NCBI GenBank assembly: GCA_024693505.1
Contig: JAILKU010000062.1
Location: forward strand, 1-59,142
Reading direction: 5' to 3'
Origin: Bacteroidaceae bacterium
Lineage (GTDB): Bacteria > Bacteroidota > Bacteroidia > Bacteroidales > Bacteroidaceae
DNA length: 59,142 nucleotides
Positions 59,096 to 59,142 of this stretch are shown here, one piece after another (positions within the stretch are counted from its first letter, which is position 1; each line of letters begins with the position of its first letter). Under the pieces are notes generated by a model that was given only the letters and a program-made list of their open reading frames with translations, was not told the origin of the DNA and searched no databases. A program made the position numbers and the translations under genes.

Positions 59096-59142
59096 TTTTT
59101 TGGAAAATTTCACTCGGAAGAAAAATTGAGGGAGGTCAGAAA

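Overview
The window looks like chromosomal DNA from a Prevotella-type Bacteroidales bacterium. Seven or more start regions carry the Bacteroidetes promoter pattern TTTG-(19-20 nt)-TAnnTTTG. There is a complete type IX secretion core (porP, gldK, gldL, gldM, gldN), a TonB receptor with a DUF4249 lipoprotein, a BT4734/VirE primase-helicase, and many lipoprotein glycoside hydrolases. GC is close to 50% and genes are densely packed in long, mostly minus-strand operons. I see no rRNA, tRNA or CRISPR array.

Layout. 1-690: the truncated 5' end of a transposase, nested inverted repeats, and 11-bp tandem repeats in front of a primase/helicase-like gene (690-2900). 2954-9299 (minus): MG2-like protein, DUF4249 lipoprotein, TonB receptor and a DUF308/HdeD membrane protein. 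9488-11448 (plus): a sugar kinase resembling plant galacturonokinase, followed by a sugar-1-phosphate nucleotidyltransferase. 11402-23072 (minus): a seven-gene operon of a GH99-like lipoprotein, sialic acid lyase, a NanM-symporter fusion, GlcNAc 2-epimerase, a phosphoesterase/beta-propeller protein, a NamZ-type exo-muramidase and a GH78 rhamnosidase. 23085-24425: a repeat-rich scar holding an hsdM fragment behind duplicated promoters. 24426-31031 (minus): GH95, GH20 and GH78. 31179-34701: a RecD-like helicase (minus), then a membrane-anchored unknown, DUF3822 and rsmD (plus). 34722-38963 (minus): GH43, GH29 and GH51. 39517-45200 (plus): a tripartite RND efflux operon. 45728-50091 (minus): GH127/146 and a GH-A-like enzyme with a probable type IX sorting tail. 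50195-58912 (minus): priA behind the type IX operon.

How it fits together. The glycosidases (rhamnosidases, arabinofuranosidases, fucosidases, hexosaminidase) suggest removal of side chains from pectin, arabinogalactan or host glycans. The galacturonokinase-like pair could recycle a released sugar into a nucleotide sugar. The lyase, epimerase and transporter form a sialic acid catabolic route. At least one glycosidase may leave the cell through the type IX machine encoded next to it. No SusC/SusD pair or dedicated polysaccharide regulator is present.

The most unusual features are GC-rich palindromic elements inserted in frame in two genes, the galacturonokinase-like pair, and the repeat-laden hsdM scar. 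All family assignments come from motif reading and memory; no database search was run.
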